From: JACJYE01 sp964432875
GTDB lineage: Bacteria; Bacteroidota; Bacteroidia; Chitinophagales; Saprospiraceae
Assembly (NCBI GenBank): GCA_964432875.1
Contig: CAYSPJ010000037.1
Span: 1-42,482 of the forward strand
DNA: 42,482 nucleotides
Reading direction: 5' to 3'
Shown here: positions 41,794 through 42,482 of the stretch, one piece after another
Layout: every line of letters begins with the position of its first letter
Numbering within the stretch: the first letter of the stretch is position 1
Notes under the pieces: generated by a model
The model's database searches: none
Seen by the model: only the letters and a program-made list of their open reading frames with translations
What the model was told of the DNA's origin: nothing
Made by a program: the position numbers and the translations under genes

Positions 41794-42482
41794 TTACTCC
41801 CCGCCTAAAAACAATACTACCGGCGGCTTGACCTCGGATGCGCTGACCAAGCGGAGGGTGTTTTGCCAGCCCGTGCCCGCAAAGAATTCCTGCGCCGCCT
41901 CCAGCGACGGCCATTGCAGCAGGGCGTAGGCGGTGCCGGGGGCGTTTTGCAGGGTGCCGATTTCGTGCGTCAGCACGCTGGTCTGGTGCAGGAAACCCCG
42001 CAGGACGGAGTTCCATGCCGAAAAATCTTCCACTTCCTGATAGACCAAGGTGCGCACGGGGGAGGTGACCACCGAACGGGCGATCTTCCAGCGGCCGTCT
42101 TCCTCCACCATCGTATTGGCGTAGGCGCTTACCCCGTGGTAGGGGATGTCATAGACGTAAGTGGCGCCGTAGCCTTCGTAAGTGCCCCTCGCCACCCAGG
42201 CCTGCTGTGCGTCCGACCAATTCAAATCGATGTGGCGCATGAGCAGGGTGCCGTCATACCGGGTGAAGCGATCTTCATATCTTTTGGCCAGCTCTTCTCT
42301 TCCTGAGATGGTGTTGCTGCCCCCCAATATCACGATGGCATCGGCCGTGTGCATGGCCACCAGCGCAGTTATATCCTGGCGGTTGTAGGCGGCCATGTAC
42401 TCGCGGGTGAAGGCGCGAATGGCCATTTCGTCGCTGGCCGATTGGGCCGGTAGGCAGATGGGGGCGGCGGCGTGGAGGAGGG
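41794..42482 (-). CDS. secreted NTF2-like (DUF4440/SnoaL) protein, 5' end beyond the window
   Basis: The reading frame stays open through the right edge. Upstream of the internal Met at 42426 it reads LLHAAAPICLPAQSASDE, the end of a signal peptide, so that Met is not the start and the gene is partial here (at least 229 residues). Residues after the signal form an NTF2-like/DUF4440 domain (FTREYMAAYNRQDITALVAM, ISGREELAKRYEDRF, VEEDGRWKIARSVV). A C-terminal ferredoxin-like segment of about 70 residues follows (FLHQTSVLTHEIGTLQNAPG, LQWPSLEAAQEFFAGTGW), resembling ABM-type dimeric alpha/beta-barrel domains. The fold suggests small-molecule binding; no catalytic residues are assigned. Confidence 0.8.
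   Translation of the reverse strand, partial: LLHAAAPICLPAQSASDEMAIRAFTREYMAAYNRQDITALVAMHTADAIVILGGSNTISGREELAKRYEDRFTRYDGTLLMRHIDLNWSDAQQAWVARGTYEGYGATYVYDIPYHGVSAYANTMVEEDGRWKIARSVVTSPVRTLVYQEVEDFSAWNSVLRGFLHQTSVLTHEIGTLQNAPGTAYALLQWPSLEAAQEFFAGTGWQNTLRLVSASEVKPPVVLFLGGE

Overview
The window looks like a chromosomal segment of a free-living Bacteroidota, most likely of the Saprospiria/Lewinella type; the assignment to that class is tentative. The evidence is a SusC/SusD pair, several secreted proteins with type IX secretion (T9SS) sorting domains of both the short type A form and the gliding-motility-associated CHU_C (type B) form, DUF3127, a rubredoxin-tailed NbaC, Bacteroidota-style promoter boxes (TTG-N19-TAnnTTTG) and moderately high GC. 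I saw no rRNA, tRNA, IS element, phage gene or CRISPR array.

Layout. 0.1-5.5 kb: an exported class V aminotransferase-like protein (-) diverges from two T9SS-exported surface proteins (+), closed by a terminator with a perfect 20-bp stem. 5.6-7.9 kb: a minus-strand operon of a charged helical protein, a Nudix hydrolase and a HAD hydrolase of the haloacid dehalogenase type. 8.1-15.1 kb: a putative lipoprotein, purD, a carboxypeptidase-regulatory-domain outer-membrane protein, rsmG, a cysteine-less ArsC-fold protein, a DUF3127 OB-fold protein, and a small secreted protein built of six Trp-centred repeats.

15.1-30.5 kb is the most interesting part: a compact glycan-utilisation locus. An SDR dehydrogenase and an AraC-type regulator run leftward. 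SusC, SusD, a 1039-aa secreted protein with an unrecognised N-terminal domain plus LamG, a 1361-aa protein with five LamG and two Fn3 domains, and a GH130 glycosidase/phosphorylase run rightward. The SusC and 1039-aa genes each carry the same roughly 60-bp upstream element. It has two WWGTAYYAY half-sites exactly 21 bp apart, then a fixed gap to GATATTTG. I propose this as the operator of the AraC regulator. The inferred pathway is surface capture by the LamG proteins, import by SusCD, and intracellular breakdown of a beta-mannoside-type linkage by GH130 with oxidation by the SDR.

30.5-42.5 kb: a noncoding stretch with several hairpins and an orphan minus-strand terminator, then a Kbp-like BON/LysM protein, recO, a secreted protein of two similar halves, an nbaC-lpxH-propeller operon diverging from an atypical SDR, uvrC diverging from a patatin-like lipoprotein, a membrane protein/XRE regulator pair with a repeat-rich operator-promoter, a WG-repeat-like lipoprotein, and a secreted NTF2-like protein cut off by the right edge.

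All functional calls come from motif reading and family memory. No database search or folding program was run.
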